DNA of 64,000 bases, from assembly GCF_030463565.1 (NCBI RefSeq), contig NC_134643.1, positions 123,052,309-123,116,308 on the forward strand, in the 5' to 3' direction. A program made the position numbers and the translations under genes. A model generated the notes under the pieces. It was not told where the DNA came from. It saw only the letters and a list, made by a program, of their open reading frames with translations, and searched no databases. Position 1 is the stretch's first letter, and each line of letters begins with the position of its first letter. This document shows positions 23,901-36,800 of the stretch, piece after piece. The DNA is from Pelecanus crispus. Taxonomy: Eukaryota > Chordata > Aves > Pelecaniformes > Pelecanidae.

Positions 23901-25350
23901 TAAATATTTTTCAGTTCTTCCAAGAGCCTCACATGCAGACAACTATTTCCAACATTTCCTTCCTCAGTTTTCCTCTTGGAGATCAGAAATTCCATCTGTT
24001 TTTTCTTGCTCTTCCCACTGCAAAGGTTCTGTTTGGGGTAGAGTCCTTCACGGTTCTCCTTGATCCCAGCTCTAACCTGTGACACTCGGTCAGCATCTCT
24101 GCCTACCTTCTGACTGTCAGCCCCCTGGCCTCAGCTCTGGCCAAAGAGGAGCACTGCGGCAAACTCTCATAGCCCCCTTTCCAGCTCTGTCATGGGAGAA
24201 ACCAGTAGACTAAGCTGAAACAAACCTCTCTTGTTTCACCCTTCACCAGTTCTTCACGGTCTTTGCAAAATTGCCTCTGAAGATGCATCCTCTCCCTATT
24301 TATTAACTATGTACTAACCTCAGCCTTCAAGTCAAGTTTGGCAAGGAGCTGAGACACCTCACATGAAGGAGCTGACTACCCTGTGACAGTCTTGTGTCTG
24401 ACATACTCCTGACCACGTGGAAAACGAACAAATGTATAACCCATGTGAGTGTGTGGAGACAGATCAGGTAAAATTTCTAAAACTTGAGCTTACGTTTTCC
24501 CCCCGGGCATGTGACAAAAGCCATTTTCAGATAGGCTGGCTCTAAGTGGTTAACTGGTTTGGGGGCTCAGAGGTGGCTGGATGTTTACGCACAACACACG
24601 TGACTCCACAGTTTGGCTTTGGCTTTTGAAGCTGGTTTGTCTTGGCTACTGAAGCGCAAGCCCAGCATATCACCTAGGCTCAGTTGGACCTTGACTGGCA
24701 TATGTGTGTACCAATCTCGGGGATAATCAGAGCACCAGCTGGCCCTTCTCCAGCTGATAACACAAATACCCAGTAGTTGCCAGAACAGTTATCGCCATAG
24801 CAATGGACTCCTCATATGTTCCTGGGGAGAAAAAGTTTGGGCACAAATAAGTGATTAGGCATGTATTCATGCGTATCTCCATATGGCATCAATTTCTCCC
24901 TCTTTGAATCTGATGAGAGATACTGAAAATGTCCATGTGTACCAGCATCAAAGGCTGTGCCTCACTGCGAGACTGTTTCCAGTCTATCCAAAGGTTCTTG
25001 AGATGGCTGTCAGAGAGCAGAGAATGCATATAGCTGCTTCCTGTTGATTGCTAGAAGCACAGCATGGGTGACTATCCTTTTTTATTAGTCTCTTTTTTTC
25101 CTGGACTTCCTCATATTCGTTGGTTTTGGTCTCCAATGCCTCAGCTTCTGATGGTGTGGCACTTTCCCAGTCCTGTGGCTCTTTTGATTTGCTGTGACTC
25201 ATATTCCTCTGGCCTAAATTCAGGCTGATTTCCTGGCTTAGTGTTTCTCATTGATTTGAGGAGGCTTAGAGCTAGCCAACAAGAAATGTCAGACACTGAC
25301 AGTTAAATGCAGTTTAAGTCATATAAATGAGTCTGGCCCTTACATGTATT
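20930..25350. other. Intergenic region right of SMIM11
   Basis: I recognise no gene and no well-matched repeat. A GA-rich stretch lies at about 21610-21660. Open frames are short and unrelated to any family I know. Confidence 0.6.
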
Positions 25351-25356
25351 TGGTTT

Positions 25357-25926
25357 TGTGCTAGTTTTGGCTGGGGCAGAGTTAATTTTCTTCGTAGTAG
25401 CTAGTATGGGGCTGTTTTGGGTTTGTGCTGGAAACAGTGTTCATTAACACAGGGATGTTTTCATTACTGCTGAGCAGTGCTTACACAGAGTCAAGGCCTT
25501 TTCTGCTCCTCACACCACCTGCCAGCGAGGAGGCTGGGGGTACACAAGGAGTTGGGAGGGGACACAGCTGGGACAGCTGACCCCAACTGACCAAAGGAAT
25601 ATTTCACACCATATGACATCATGCTCAGCATATAAGGCATCACGTTCAGAGTGATGGCGTTTTTCTTCCCAAGTAACTGTTACACGTGACAGAGCCCTGC
25701 TTTCCTGGGGATGGCTGAATGCCTGCCTGCCGATGGGATATAGTGAATGTATTCCTTGGTTTGCTTTGCTTGTGTGCGTGGCTTTTTGTTTACCTACTAA
25801 ACTGTGTTTATCTCAACCCACGAGTTTTCTCACTTTTACTCTTCTGATTCTCTCCCCCATCCCACCGGGGGGAGTGAGCAAGCGGCTGTGTGGTGATTAG
25901 TTGCCAGCTGGGGTTAAACCATGACA
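25357..25926 (+). mobile_element. Solo LTR of an avian endogenous retrovirus
   Basis: The roughly 570-bp unit begins TGTGCT and ends ATGACA (TG...CA termini) and aligns along its whole length with the unit at 44558-45121. It carries a TATA-like element mid-way (CAGCATATAAGG) and a strongly conserved 3' part (CAACCCACGAGTTTTCTCAC). I associate this LTR family with non-galliform birds, where copies are abundant. No retroviral coding region adjoins it, so it is a solo LTR left by LTR-LTR recombination. GTTT flanks both ends and may be a short target-site duplication. It is a fossil, probably inserted during neoavian history. Confidence 0.88.
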
Positions 25927-25929
25927 GTT

Positions 25930-28900
25930 TTCTAAAACAGTTTTCTTATTTTGCACTTCTTACATAGAATATTGTTCCCGTGTTCCTCCTTCTTTCCTCT
26001 GTGCATTTCTCTCTATGCCTCCTCCACATGGTCACCGCAGAAGGAAATTTCAAGGAACAAGTTCACAGAGCCAGAGGCTGGGCTTCGAGCGATGTTGGTT
26101 GCCTTTCCACTGCCTGGCCAACCTTCTCCCAGTTCTCAGGCACGGCACAAAGCGGGCCCCACTCTGTCTGCTCAGTCACAGAAGCTCATACCTTGTGCCC
26201 CATCATTACATCCTTGGCTTGGGCCTCTGTAGGCTCTTGCCCCAAGTGCATTTGTCCCATCTGTACCCTGGGTTGCAGCATGCTATTAGGACAGAGGACT
26301 TGAAAATAGGGAAAAAACTGTCTTGAGCCTATCATTACAGGCCTGCTTCATGAGCTGGAGGAAAATAAATGTTTTTTTTTCCATGAAGACAAGATTTGGG
26401 AAAGCATTTAGAAGTAATTAGTCAACAAGACATCATGAAAATTCAGGTGATTTGCATTCCAGCTAGCTTAGAGCAGAGGGACATCTGTTATAGCTTCTTC
26501 ATCAACACATGCATTTGCATCTGCCTCTCCTCTTTATGCAAAGGTATTTTAATCATTTTATTCTAGTGGTGCATTTCAGTCACACAAAGAGAGTTGTGAG
26601 TAGGAACAAAGAGATTTGCTTCGATATCGTGCAGTGGTCAGGAGTACTGAGCCTCACTACAAGAGCTATTGCTCACAAACCTAACAAAATAATAGGCATT
26701 TAAAATCCTACCAAGAAGATATTAGACCCATGCATGCTATTTCAAGTGCTCTTGAATAAGGTGCATGCTATTTGATAACATCCTCCTATTAGCTTGCTTA
26801 GTCATGTGTTAAAGGAATTGCTTGTCATCCTAAATTACCAGTTGAGTCAGAACTGTATGAGCCACAATATTTTTCTTCAGTACAAAGGGTTACAATGTTT
26901 TGTAGAAAACATGGGTTGTAATTACCCTTCTGCAGCAGCAAAGAGGGAAGGAGGAAGAAAGAAGAGGACTCATCTCAGAGGATTTTATATAAAATACCAA
27001 AGTTCATTTGATTTCAGACTCAGTTCTTTTTCCTGCCCACAGGTTTCCATACGTATTAAATAGGACTGTGTAAAAAAGTTTTGCCAGCCCTCACCCTCCC
27101 AGGCTGGGAAGAGTGAAGGTGTTTAGCGAGGTTTTCCCAGCCCTTTGCAGGGAAAGAAAGTTTTTCCCTTGCACTCTGGGAGATGTGGCACTAAACACTT
27201 CCTCTTTCCTCATGTGTCTTTGCATGAAACCCTTCATGGAGCCTTCACCCTTGTTTTACCAAAGAATATGAAACAGGAAAGACTGATAAATTCCTATAAC
27301 CCAAATTACTTCCCTTTGATACTTCCTCATTGCTAAAATGGATGGAAAGCAGGTGATTCTGTACCTGGTCCCGTGGACTCCACTGCGAATTAGGGATGGC
27401 AGAAGACACACCCTACTGATGAAGAAGTGTTGCAATGCAGCCCTAAACCCCTGGCTGTGTAAGCCATGGCAGCAGAGACCGGTAAGGCTGAGCTGTGGTG
27501 AGGCTGTTACTTCTCCCCAATAGTATAGTGCAGTGTCATTGGGTGAAGGTAAACAGTCATTGGGAAAATGCGGTGTGCATCATTTGTTTCTTAAGAAAAT
27601 CAAGCTGCTGTGCAATTACTGCCTATCCTTCTGGTAAGAGGCACCGGACCTATTTCTTTCCTCATACTGATTTCACACCACTTCATATTCATCGATATTT
27701 AGTGGAGCAATTGCTGCTTCAAGCCAATGTGAAATTACGTTCAGGGCCATGATATCAGGACAATGAAAACATACCTGTCCGTCTCCAGTCTCTCCCTTTT
27801 TTCCCCCACTCTTTCCTCCTTGCATTTGAAGCACCTAATTTTCCACTCTCTGCTACACCCATATTTGTAAAAATTGAGCAGATGTTTTTGCTGAGGAATA
27901 TGAATCTGAGAAAAGATGGTTATTTTTCTCTGCATATTCACATCTCAGCTCTAGAAAATTACATGTGTGCGTTCTTCTCAAGGTAGATGAGACTCCCCTT
28001 TTTAGATACCTCTCTGCCACACCAAATTACAATGCTTGTTTAGATGGTTTCCACACACAGGAGAAAAACTGCACACGTTTGCCTCAGTGTATTGAAATGT
28101 TTTAGTGAACCTGTGAATCATCTCATAACTTATCTCTTTTATGTTTTTATGGTCTTAGTTCTCTTAGAAGTACACAATAAACAGTTAGCCAGTAATGAGC
28201 AACACAGAGAATGTAAATTGGAAGCCACTTTCAAAAAAACGAGAAAGTGTTCAATGAACTTGAAAAAACTGCTGTTAAGAAATACTACTTTGCATCACTC
28301 ATAAATAATCTTTTGAACTCAACTCCGTGAGAAATCATTACATCTCAGTAATCCATGTCACAGATAAAGAAGAACTCCAGTGATTAGTGCCACATTGTAT
28401 CCTGGAGACTGAACTCTTTATGCTTTAAAGCCTGAACCAACTACTAATGGTTAGGCTTCAGAAAGGAACTTCCCTTTTAGAAAGATTTCTCTTACCTGTC
28501 ACTGAAATGTTTATTGCAGACTACTGTTGGAAGCAAGGTACTTGGTGTAATGAACTACTGAGCTGATAGCAGATGTTAATGCGTATATTATAGGAAAGTT
28601 GCATTAAATTCTTCAGTCTTCTTTAAGCTGTGGACTCTGGCATCAGTCACAGTCCAGCATATTCCTTGCTCAGGAGCAGATCTCCCATTTGGGTCAAAGA
28701 CAGGCCTGACCTGCAGAATTCATTTTGCAGCCCAGTCTTTCTCAAAATTGAGGGCATTTACATCTGTGGCATGGTCTCATGACTCCCATGACAGAGGAAT
28801 TTATGCAGAAGGCTGGCTAAACTGGATCTTAGGCATGATTTGGCCCATTTTGTGATACAGCAAATTAACTGTCCCTTTGCGGCATAGTACATATCAACCT

Positions 28901-28940
28901 AGTCCCGGAATACACCTAAAATGAAACACTGGGATTTTAA
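25930..28940. other. Intergenic region between a solo LTR and FAM243A
   Basis: No gene recognised. The segment from 27.7 to 28.9 kb is AT-rich and lacks obvious repeats. It could hold 3'-end or regulatory DNA of FAM243A, but I see no specific element apart from the polyadenylation signal noted separately. Confidence 0.6.
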
Positions 28941-28949
28941 ACGATCTCT

Positions 28950-28955
28950 TTTATT
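28950..28955 (-). terminator. FAM243A: FAM243A polyadenylation signal candidate
   Basis: AATAAA on the minus strand (TTTATT on plus) lies about 85 bp past the FAM243A stop codon. It would give a very short 3' UTR. Confidence 0.5.
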
Positions 28956-29039
28956 AGGGCTATTGACATGTGTTTCTTTAGGTTTACACCCTTTGAAGGA
29001 AAGGAAAGGGCTCAGCAGAGCTGGAGCACGGTAACTCAT

Positions 29040-29849
29040 TCAACACCAATCAAAACACATTTGAGGCCTGACTGCAGGAAGAACCGTTTGAGAAAGTGTG
29101 TCAAGGTAGTAGTTCTCCCATCTCTTCACTCTGTTCATCGTTATCTTCCATTTGTTTGGGGTCATCTTCTCTATTCCTTTAACGATCAAGTCACTGAGGA
29201 GGATACACCTGTAGGAATGGGTCCTCTCAATAGACCTCAGGGCAAAGTCCTTCCTGTTGTTTATAATAAACCATTTCAAACAAGACCAGGCAACATCCAT
29301 AGGATAGAGATAGTTGTAAGATGAAGGTACAACAAGAAACTCATGGCCATTTGCTCTAGCAACTTCTGGGCAAAACTCAATGCCGGACATGTAGATCGCT
29401 GGTGGGACTGGTGGCAGAGTTCCTGTCTCTGGCTCCTTGCCATTTTTTGCCCCCACGTGCATCGGCTGCGTTTTATCCCTTGTCACAATTACGCACTTCC
29501 CATAGGAGGCGGTCAGAGAATCACACAACTCCTGAAAGATACCATTCTGCTGATGGATGGGCAGATCATCCCTTAATAGCAGCTTGTACCTCCAGGGCAC
29601 CCACCCTTGGCTGCTGCTTGCGTGAACAAGTGTCCATACTGGCCAGCGCAGGTTGGCCTCCTTGGCTATTTTTTCTCCTGTTACAAGACTTTCTGGAATA
29701 TGTGTTTCCCCTAAAAAAACAGTGTTGAAACCATTAAGCTGCATTGTCCTCAGAGCTCTTAAATACTGCAAGCACTGCCTCTTGGAAGCAGCATCAAAGC
29801 AGCCCGTGTAGATTACATGCCTCAGGAGCGGATTTGCGAAGTGCTGCAT
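29040..29849 (-). CDS. FAM243A: FAM243A (C21orf140 homologue), protein of unknown function
   Basis: This is one uninterrupted 269-aa exon, close to the length of human FAM243A (about 250 aa). The N-terminus reads ANPLLRHVI, then [33 protein letters not shown], which is the recognisable start of the C21orf140 family. No signal peptide or membrane helix is visible, so it is probably a soluble protein. The C-terminal part (about 170-250: [21 protein letters not shown], then MTPNKW) has a pattern that recalls the last segment of DDE-type transposase domains; this is my inference. The ATG at 29849 matches the family start. Position and strand match human, between SMIM11 and KCNE1 and opposite to SMIM11. 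The biochemical function is not known to me. Confidence 0.92.
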   Translation of the reverse strand: [269 protein letters not shown]

Positions 29850-32800
29850 GCTGGCATCTCAAGACTCGTGAAGGATGGTCGCAAAGGTCACAATGCACCC
29901 GTTGCCCCGGCGTTGCCCCATGATGTCACACCCAACCAGCAGCAGCACCATCAGGGGCTTCCAGGCTGTTCATCAAAAGGAATCTTGGAAAACAAAGGTC
30001 CCATCAGGCTGGGCAGGCTGCAGCTGTGCAGCTAGCAGCTTCTGGCATCAGGACGTTGCTCGTCTTGAACATGCTGGTTCCTTCTGTCGCAGCACTGAGT
30101 GGATGCTTGGGCCCTGTGTCTGTGTGTGGGCCAGCCAGGCACTGCTAAAAGGGGTCCAGAGGGAAGGGGGTGTGGAGGAAAGAGCTGCCCAGAGTCAGCA
30201 TGGAGAGTGAGCCAGCGCCTGAGCTTTGAGACCAGTGGTAGAAACCATTCCCTCCCTCCCTGGCAAGAGGGTGGCCTCATGGAAGATGTGGCCTTGAAAT
30301 GCCCCGAGTGGAGGAGGGGGCTGAACCCCAGGTTTCTGATTATGGGGGGAAGGCGGTCCTCTGGACCTGCCACATGAGCCTCTCTGACGGGCAGGCCCAA
30401 TCCCGTCAGCGTGCAAGGTGCTGCCTGGTGCCTGGCACCCAACAGCACAGCAGCCTGTGCAAGGTCCACCATGCTCAGCCTGCCCGGCTCCGGGCCTTGG
30501 AGGGGAGAAGGAGTAAGTGATGCCTCCAATGTTGCCTCGGGGTGAGGTATTTTTAGGAGTAACTTGGTTTCTAGAGTTCCCCTAGCTTCCCACTTTGTGC
30601 ATCCGCTTCTGCATTTTGTGCTGGCCCTGCTGATGAACCCTGAGGAATCTGCGTTGAGCCCTACACCAATGCTATTGCCCACCTCCAGTGGTGAGCAACA
30701 CCTTCAGAGAAACGGAAGGGATTGTCGGGGAAAAATAAAATTGCTCGTGTGGTGTTATGTGAACGCACAGGCTGAAATGAAGGTCAGAGCAGAAGGTTGG
30801 ACGGGTACCACCCTGCTGCCATGGCAAGTCAAACAGGGGCACAGGAGCACATGGCAAAGTGAGGGCTGCAGCCAGCCCGGGGAGACAGGAACAGTCAGGG
30901 GAAGAGGTGTGCATGCGTGTGTGCAAGTGTGCACAGGTGCACCAAGAACAGCAAGTGTTCGGCTGGGGAAGATTGTGGAGCTGCAGAAAGTGATGACTAT
31001 TTTGACCCATCTGGCTTCTTACCTGTCCCTCCTCCTCCTCCCTGCAGAGGCACATGCATAATTTTACTACAGGAACAAGCTTGTCAGTACAAGACTATTA
31101 AATTGCTCACACTTAGCTGTACCTACAAGGCTGGGAGTAAATGCTGGCAGCATCTCCAGCCTGCCAGATGGGGCTGAACAGGACAAGTGTGTCAGTCTCT
31201 GATGACGGCATGCATTTCCTTGCCCACCTTTGAAATTGAGATACCCCGCGGTCCATGTCATTCCCTCTGGAATGGTTTTCCTTCCCCCTAACACAGTGGG
31301 AAACTGCAGTCAAAAGATGTCTGAAGAGGAACATGGTCAGTGGTGTCCAACTCAACTGTCTGGATGCTCTCCTTGCTGAGGCAGATGAGTGATGGGGCAC
31401 ATCATGTTAGCAGCACCACATGGAGAGCAGAAGCCTGGAAATTGGATATAATAAGAAGGGTATACCCGCAGAAAAAAGCCTTGATGGTTTAACTGTTAGC
31501 CAGATGAAAAATGATGGCAAATTCAGACTGTACACATATGAAGAAAAATGCTCGTGTGTGCAGTATATATTTGTATGAGAATACAACATCTTTATTAGCA
31601 TTTCTCACTGTGGTATACCTTTCTCTTTTAGTGTTAGCTTTTGTCCTTAATAACTATATGCCAGGAGCATAAACTGACATGAATAATCCTACTGGACTTA
31701 CTGGGTGCTTATTAGTTTTGAAAAGCGCACATATTTAGAGGCCTGATTAGGGCCTGAGGTCCCCCAAAATGCTGATTTAGGGACCTCACTGTTCAGCAAC
31801 TGGATGTAAAGTGTCAAAAGAACTACCTGTAAAGAAATCTTATTCCTTAATTTTCCTTGGTGCCTGTGATCAGCATCTCACCTGTGACACCCACTGGAAC
31901 TGCAGATCATATTCCCTGTTACCTAGACTGAAGGTGTGGTTTCCTTGTCTCCTCTCCAGAGAGGATTTACTTAATTGTGCATGAGTTAGAGCATGTCATC
32001 CTCGAGACAGACACAAAAAGGGCACGTCGCTTTTGTTACTCTTGCTTTCTAGCTACCTTCTGATTGTGAATGGACACGAGTAGGAAACAGGGCAGGGGAG
32101 CAACTGTGGTAGCATCCAGGAAGGGTGTCTGGGTACAAGAGTTAGGTTAGGGCTTCCCTTCTCCTTCCCCATCCTCTTCTCCCTCCCCGGGCTTGTCCCT
32201 GAGGCCTCCCAGCTGTGCCAGACTAAGGACGGCTCTAACACTGCCTGCCTCATTCCCCAGACCTGCCCCTGCCGCCGTGACTGCTGGCAAGCTGCATCTC
32301 CGTGCTGCTGTCCCCCGCAGCTGCCCAGGGGCTGAAAGCCGCGGTGCCAGGCCCATTTGTGCGCTCTGAGACTGCTCCAGGAGGCAAACCAAGGCACGGC
32401 GGCAGCCGTCAGCAGACGCGCCTCAAAAGCATGGTCCTTATCTGTGCTGGACCACACATGGAGGTACAGCCGGGGCTGCCCAGGAAAATTAGGCTTGATG
32501 TTCCTCAGTTTGGACCTCCGAGAGCAAACAGTCCTGAAACTGTTGCGCTCGCTCTCTCTAGGTTTTTGTGGTTTTGCAGCATCAAGTGAAACGCTGAGTG
32601 ATAAAGACAGCCTGCTGCTGTAGGCTGAGCGCTTGTCTGTGCTTTCACGTGGCGATGAAGGGACTTAGCAAGGTGGATGAAGGAGGTGCAAGCCAGCCTT
32701 TCTGTTTGCGAGGCCTTAGGCATGGGCAAGGTCTGTGTCGCTGTATTGTGGTGCTGTCCCAGAAGGACACTGTGATGCTTTTAGCCTGTCAGGTGGCATC

Positions 32801-32979
32801 ACCGTGCCTGCATCTCCAGCTGGCCCTGGCTCCTTCATCCCCCGTGAATAGTCTGAGCCTAACTGGTTATGAAAATACCAATGATAATGCAGCTGATATG
32901 TAGTGAGATGGGAGGGATGGACTGCTTTCATGTCCTTTTCAGAATAACTATTTGAGAAGTAGATTCTCCTCTGTCCCAT

Positions 32980-33000
32980 TCATATATATATATATATGAC
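32980..33000. repeat. (TA)n microsatellite
   Basis: A pure TA dinucleotide run of about eight units. Confidence 0.9.
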
Positions 33001-33359
33001 ATAAACCCACCAGTTAACCTGCTTTAAAAACAATTATTCATGGTCCTAGCAGCTCGATATCATTTAAAAAACTTGGGCAGCAGGCATAAGGCACTGGGCT
33101 GACACAAAAATACATATTTTATTTCCCGTGCTACCTTTAGCCTGCTGTGTTACATTTTGCCTCTTTTACCTCCCACCCCATGTCTACATAGCCAGTGAGC
33201 ATTTCAGGGCAGGGACCTTTCCTCCTTTTGTAATTTTAGACTTTATGACATTCCCTAGCAAGGCCACACGGTGCAAAATCTCTGGGCATAGCCCCTGCCT
33301 CACAAGCGCGTTTGGGATTAGGGAAAAGGCACTTCTGATTGCTCTCTTATCCTTCAGCC

Positions 33360-33720
33360 ATTGCACCGGAGTCTCCTGCTCTCGCCCTGCTGCCCTACCA
33401 GCGAGACCAGCCTCTGGCAGTCCGGCAGTGCCCTGCCCTGGGCTTCAGCGCGGGGACCACCCGTCTTCCTCCACCACCCCCGGCGTGCGCAGCCATTGCA
33501 CCCCGCAGCCACGCAGAGGGCACGGGTGGGGGGTGGCACCTGCCCCCCAGGGCACCGGCGGGTGTGGGGGGGTGGGCTCAGTGGCGCGTGGGGCGTTTTG
33601 CAGGGATGCCCAGGCTCAGCGGCCGCCTGCTCCCCCTGGGATGGAGGTGGGAGGCCTGGCCGCTGCCTGCTGCCAGCTCCTCCATCACTGCCTGGGTACA
33701 CAAGTGGGAGCTAAGCAGTG
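33360..33720. other. Isolated GC-rich patch with G-runs
   Basis: About 360 bp rich in GC, with scattered CpG and several G-runs (GGGTGGGGGGTGG, GGGGGGGTGGG) in an otherwise AT-leaning region. It could be a minor CpG island, a G-quadruplex-prone element or simply a local composition fluctuation. No exon or splice signal could be tied to it. Confidence 0.5.
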
Positions 33721-33787
33721 ACAGCCCAATGCACTTTTTTTGGTGCTTTACCAAATTCTGTTGTACCTCTTAACCAAATAACAGATT

Positions 33788-33865
33788 TACCAATTACCCA
33801 TGAGCAAAGTCCCTATCAATGAAGCAATTAGGATACCAATTATCAGTTACATACCAATTACCCAT
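33788..33865. repeat. Direct repeat of TACCAATTACCCAT
   Basis: The 14-mer occurs exactly at 33788-33801 and 33852-33865, with a partial copy (ATACCAATTA) between them, inside a run rich in AATTA motifs. It could be a degraded minisatellite. Confidence 0.7.
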
Positions 33866-36800
33866 TTCAGTAGTAATTATGTTATTAGGTTACCAGTCAC
33901 CACATCCTATATGCAAGCTAAAAAAAATCACAAACCCTTTATTTTAAAATCCCAAATAAAAACATAATGAAATACGGAACGTAATGAAACACACATAAAC
34001 AGTAAGCATGATGTTAGGCAAACAGTGGTTGTTTTTACTGCTGTATTATATGACATGTAGCAGCTAAAATTAAGTTGCTAATTTTGAAATTTAACATTTT
34101 ATTTTTATCTAAATAAAATGTTTTGTAAGTTTGATTTTTTTTTTCCAAAACCAACACTTGAGAACATTATTCTACAGGGAATTTGGTGCTCTTCCAGTCT
34201 TAGATGGAGTGCGAAAAATTAGGATTCTTTTTCTAATAAATACCATACCCAATTTAAAGAATCTGTTTTCCTCCCTAGCTGTCTGATGAAGTCCTGAACA
34301 CTAGCTGAAGTCCCATGCCAAAGTAGTATTTCTGGTGTCAAACAAGACTTTCCAAAAGTGTGTAATTTTAGCTGTTGATCTGTGATGGAATCAATAAGAA
34401 AAGCACTTGCCAAAAATAAAAATGGCCTCAGGGTAGAAACACAGAAAAATGTGGAAACTTCAGAAAATAAATTAAGCCAATATCTAAAGCAAGAGCCCTA
34501 AACTTCTCAGAACAGAGCTAGTACAACTGCTGGTGGTTTCCCACAAAGACCAGCGAGGCACCTTGTGAAAACTGATGAAATTTGGGTTTGAGCATTAGGG
34601 ATTCTCTGCCAAGGCTGAGCTTAGCAGCCTTCCCCTTGGTGACATCACAGTCATCGCTTCTGCCCAAGTATGGCCACTATTTCAGGTAGAAATACTTGGT
34701 CATCTATTGCCTGGACTGTGTAGGAATGGGGTACCTTTAGGAATTGAAGCTCATTATCAGTTGTGGTTGAAACTGTATATACGCACATATGCATCCCCCT
34801 GAGGTGGGGAAGAAAAAAGAGAAGGGAAAGTTTCAAGGCCAAGGGATTGGCATAGAGCTGATGGGTGTGCTTGGGAAGGGGACAGACCCAATAGGTCCAT
34901 TATCTGAGTGGTTGAGGTCTGATTTTAGCTCTCAATACACGGTGTAGAGCCCCCGCTGCACGATGAGCACAGGGAGAGGAAGGGCTCTCCTCACCCCCAC
35001 CCCAGACTGCCCGCAAGAGAGGATTGCCCATAAGGGTGTGAGCAGGAATGGGCTTGTCCCCAAGTGGACACCAAAGCAGGTATCAGTAGACTTCTGTCAT
35101 ACATCAGCACTGGATTAGTTTTCAGAAGCTCCATTTGCAAGGAGGCAAAGAGCACTTCCCACAGCTGTGGAGTTCACCCCCAGCCTGGCACTTCCCTTGT
35201 ATCAGCCCATCCAGAAAAGCAGCAGCCACCACTGCAGTCGGTGAAATTTCACTGCACAGAACCTAGCATGGGTCATGGATGTCTGAAACCTGTATCTAAC
35301 ACGATGGAAAGAGAGATTTGTCTCTGCTTCCTGACATTGTTGCATGACTTGAAAAATTGACAAACTGGGTCTGCAGAGCAGGAGGAATTGTCATTACTGC
35401 TACAAGTCAGGCTGAAGTCTCCTCTCAATGCTGGCACTGGGCAGAAAAATTGATCCTTCTCCAAAATGGACAGTGATACTCACCACCTTCTGGAAAACAC
35501 CCACACCAGGTAGAAGGAACAAACCTGGAACTGCAAATGTTCTTTCTACCTTCAAAATGCCTCTCATTTTTCAAATCTGAATAGCGGAGCTGCAGCAATG
35601 GGAGCGTGGCTACTGAGTGCTGTCAGGAGTAGTGAGCATAAATAGTGGATCCTGGCTCAAACTGAGCAGTTATCAAACCAGACACGGTAATGAAGCCAAA
35701 GGCAGTGTGGTCCAAAACTAACTCAACTGCCTAATTGGCCTCTGCTGGAGACAGTGTCTGGGGAATATGCACCTGTCCAAAAAAGGAGATGTCTGTGTCG
35801 GAGAGCTGAATCTCTGGAATTCAAGGAAGAAGTGTGGAAAGCCAAGAGAGCAGTGTGGATTTCATCTTGGCTATCAGCTGGAAGTATCAGCCTTGGAACG
35901 TGTCTTACGAGATCAGGCTGTGGAAATTCCCTTTAAGGATATGGCCCACATTAAGTAAATCATTTCCAGGCAGTTGGCTCAGACCAAACAGTGGCAAAAC
36001 CCCATAATAATAACACTGTGCCATGACAGCAAAGGATACTTCAAAAAAAAATACCCCAAACCCCCCAAAATCGCAGCAGCAAAACATGAAGCTACAGATG
36101 TAGTAAAAACCTGTTTAAGAAAAGTTAGGAATGAATTTTTCCTAGGTTACAAAATGGGTTGAGAACTTTTTTCCTATCGGTAACAAAAAGCAAACACACA
36201 CAGCGACATAAAGGAGGCTGAGTGGAACCAACAACACCCACTCCACAGGCATACAATTTTAGAGGATTTCATAGGACTTTTGCTTCTATGAGAAAATGCC
36301 TTAAAATTCTTGGAGTATCTGCACCACTAGTTTCCAGTCATTTTCATTTGCAGACTCCAGAGCTTTTTCCAAAGAATGTGTGGACCAAGTATAGCAAGCT
36401 GAAGCCCACTGCCCATGTTCGCCTCGCCATAGCGGCCCATCCTGGATCCCTGTATGCCAGGGCTCTACAGGACATGGATTGAACACCCCTGAGCCATGTA
36501 GTGGCCAAACCCCTCCTTCTTGTGCCTGCTGAGGCTTGGCGGCCTACAGAAGACACCCTAAAACTACCGTGGTACCCCTCTGCTTACTGCCTACCACCTG
36601 AGAAAGCAGCAGGGGCTGAGGGCTTGGTGGGATTTCAGCACTAAACACAGAAGGAATTTGTCAGGGATTATTGACACAACGGTGGCACAACCCTGAGGGC
36701 TACAGCTGTGGCTTGTCAGCCCTGATGATGTCCAGGTGGGCCCTGGGGGGGGACCCTGGAGAGACGTCAGGATGTCTTGGCTCTCCTCATTGTCCTGGGC

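Noticed and set aside
33128-33721. 197-codon open frame on the plus strand
   Set aside because: The second half is a product of the GC-rich patch, and overlapping frames on both strands are open as well.
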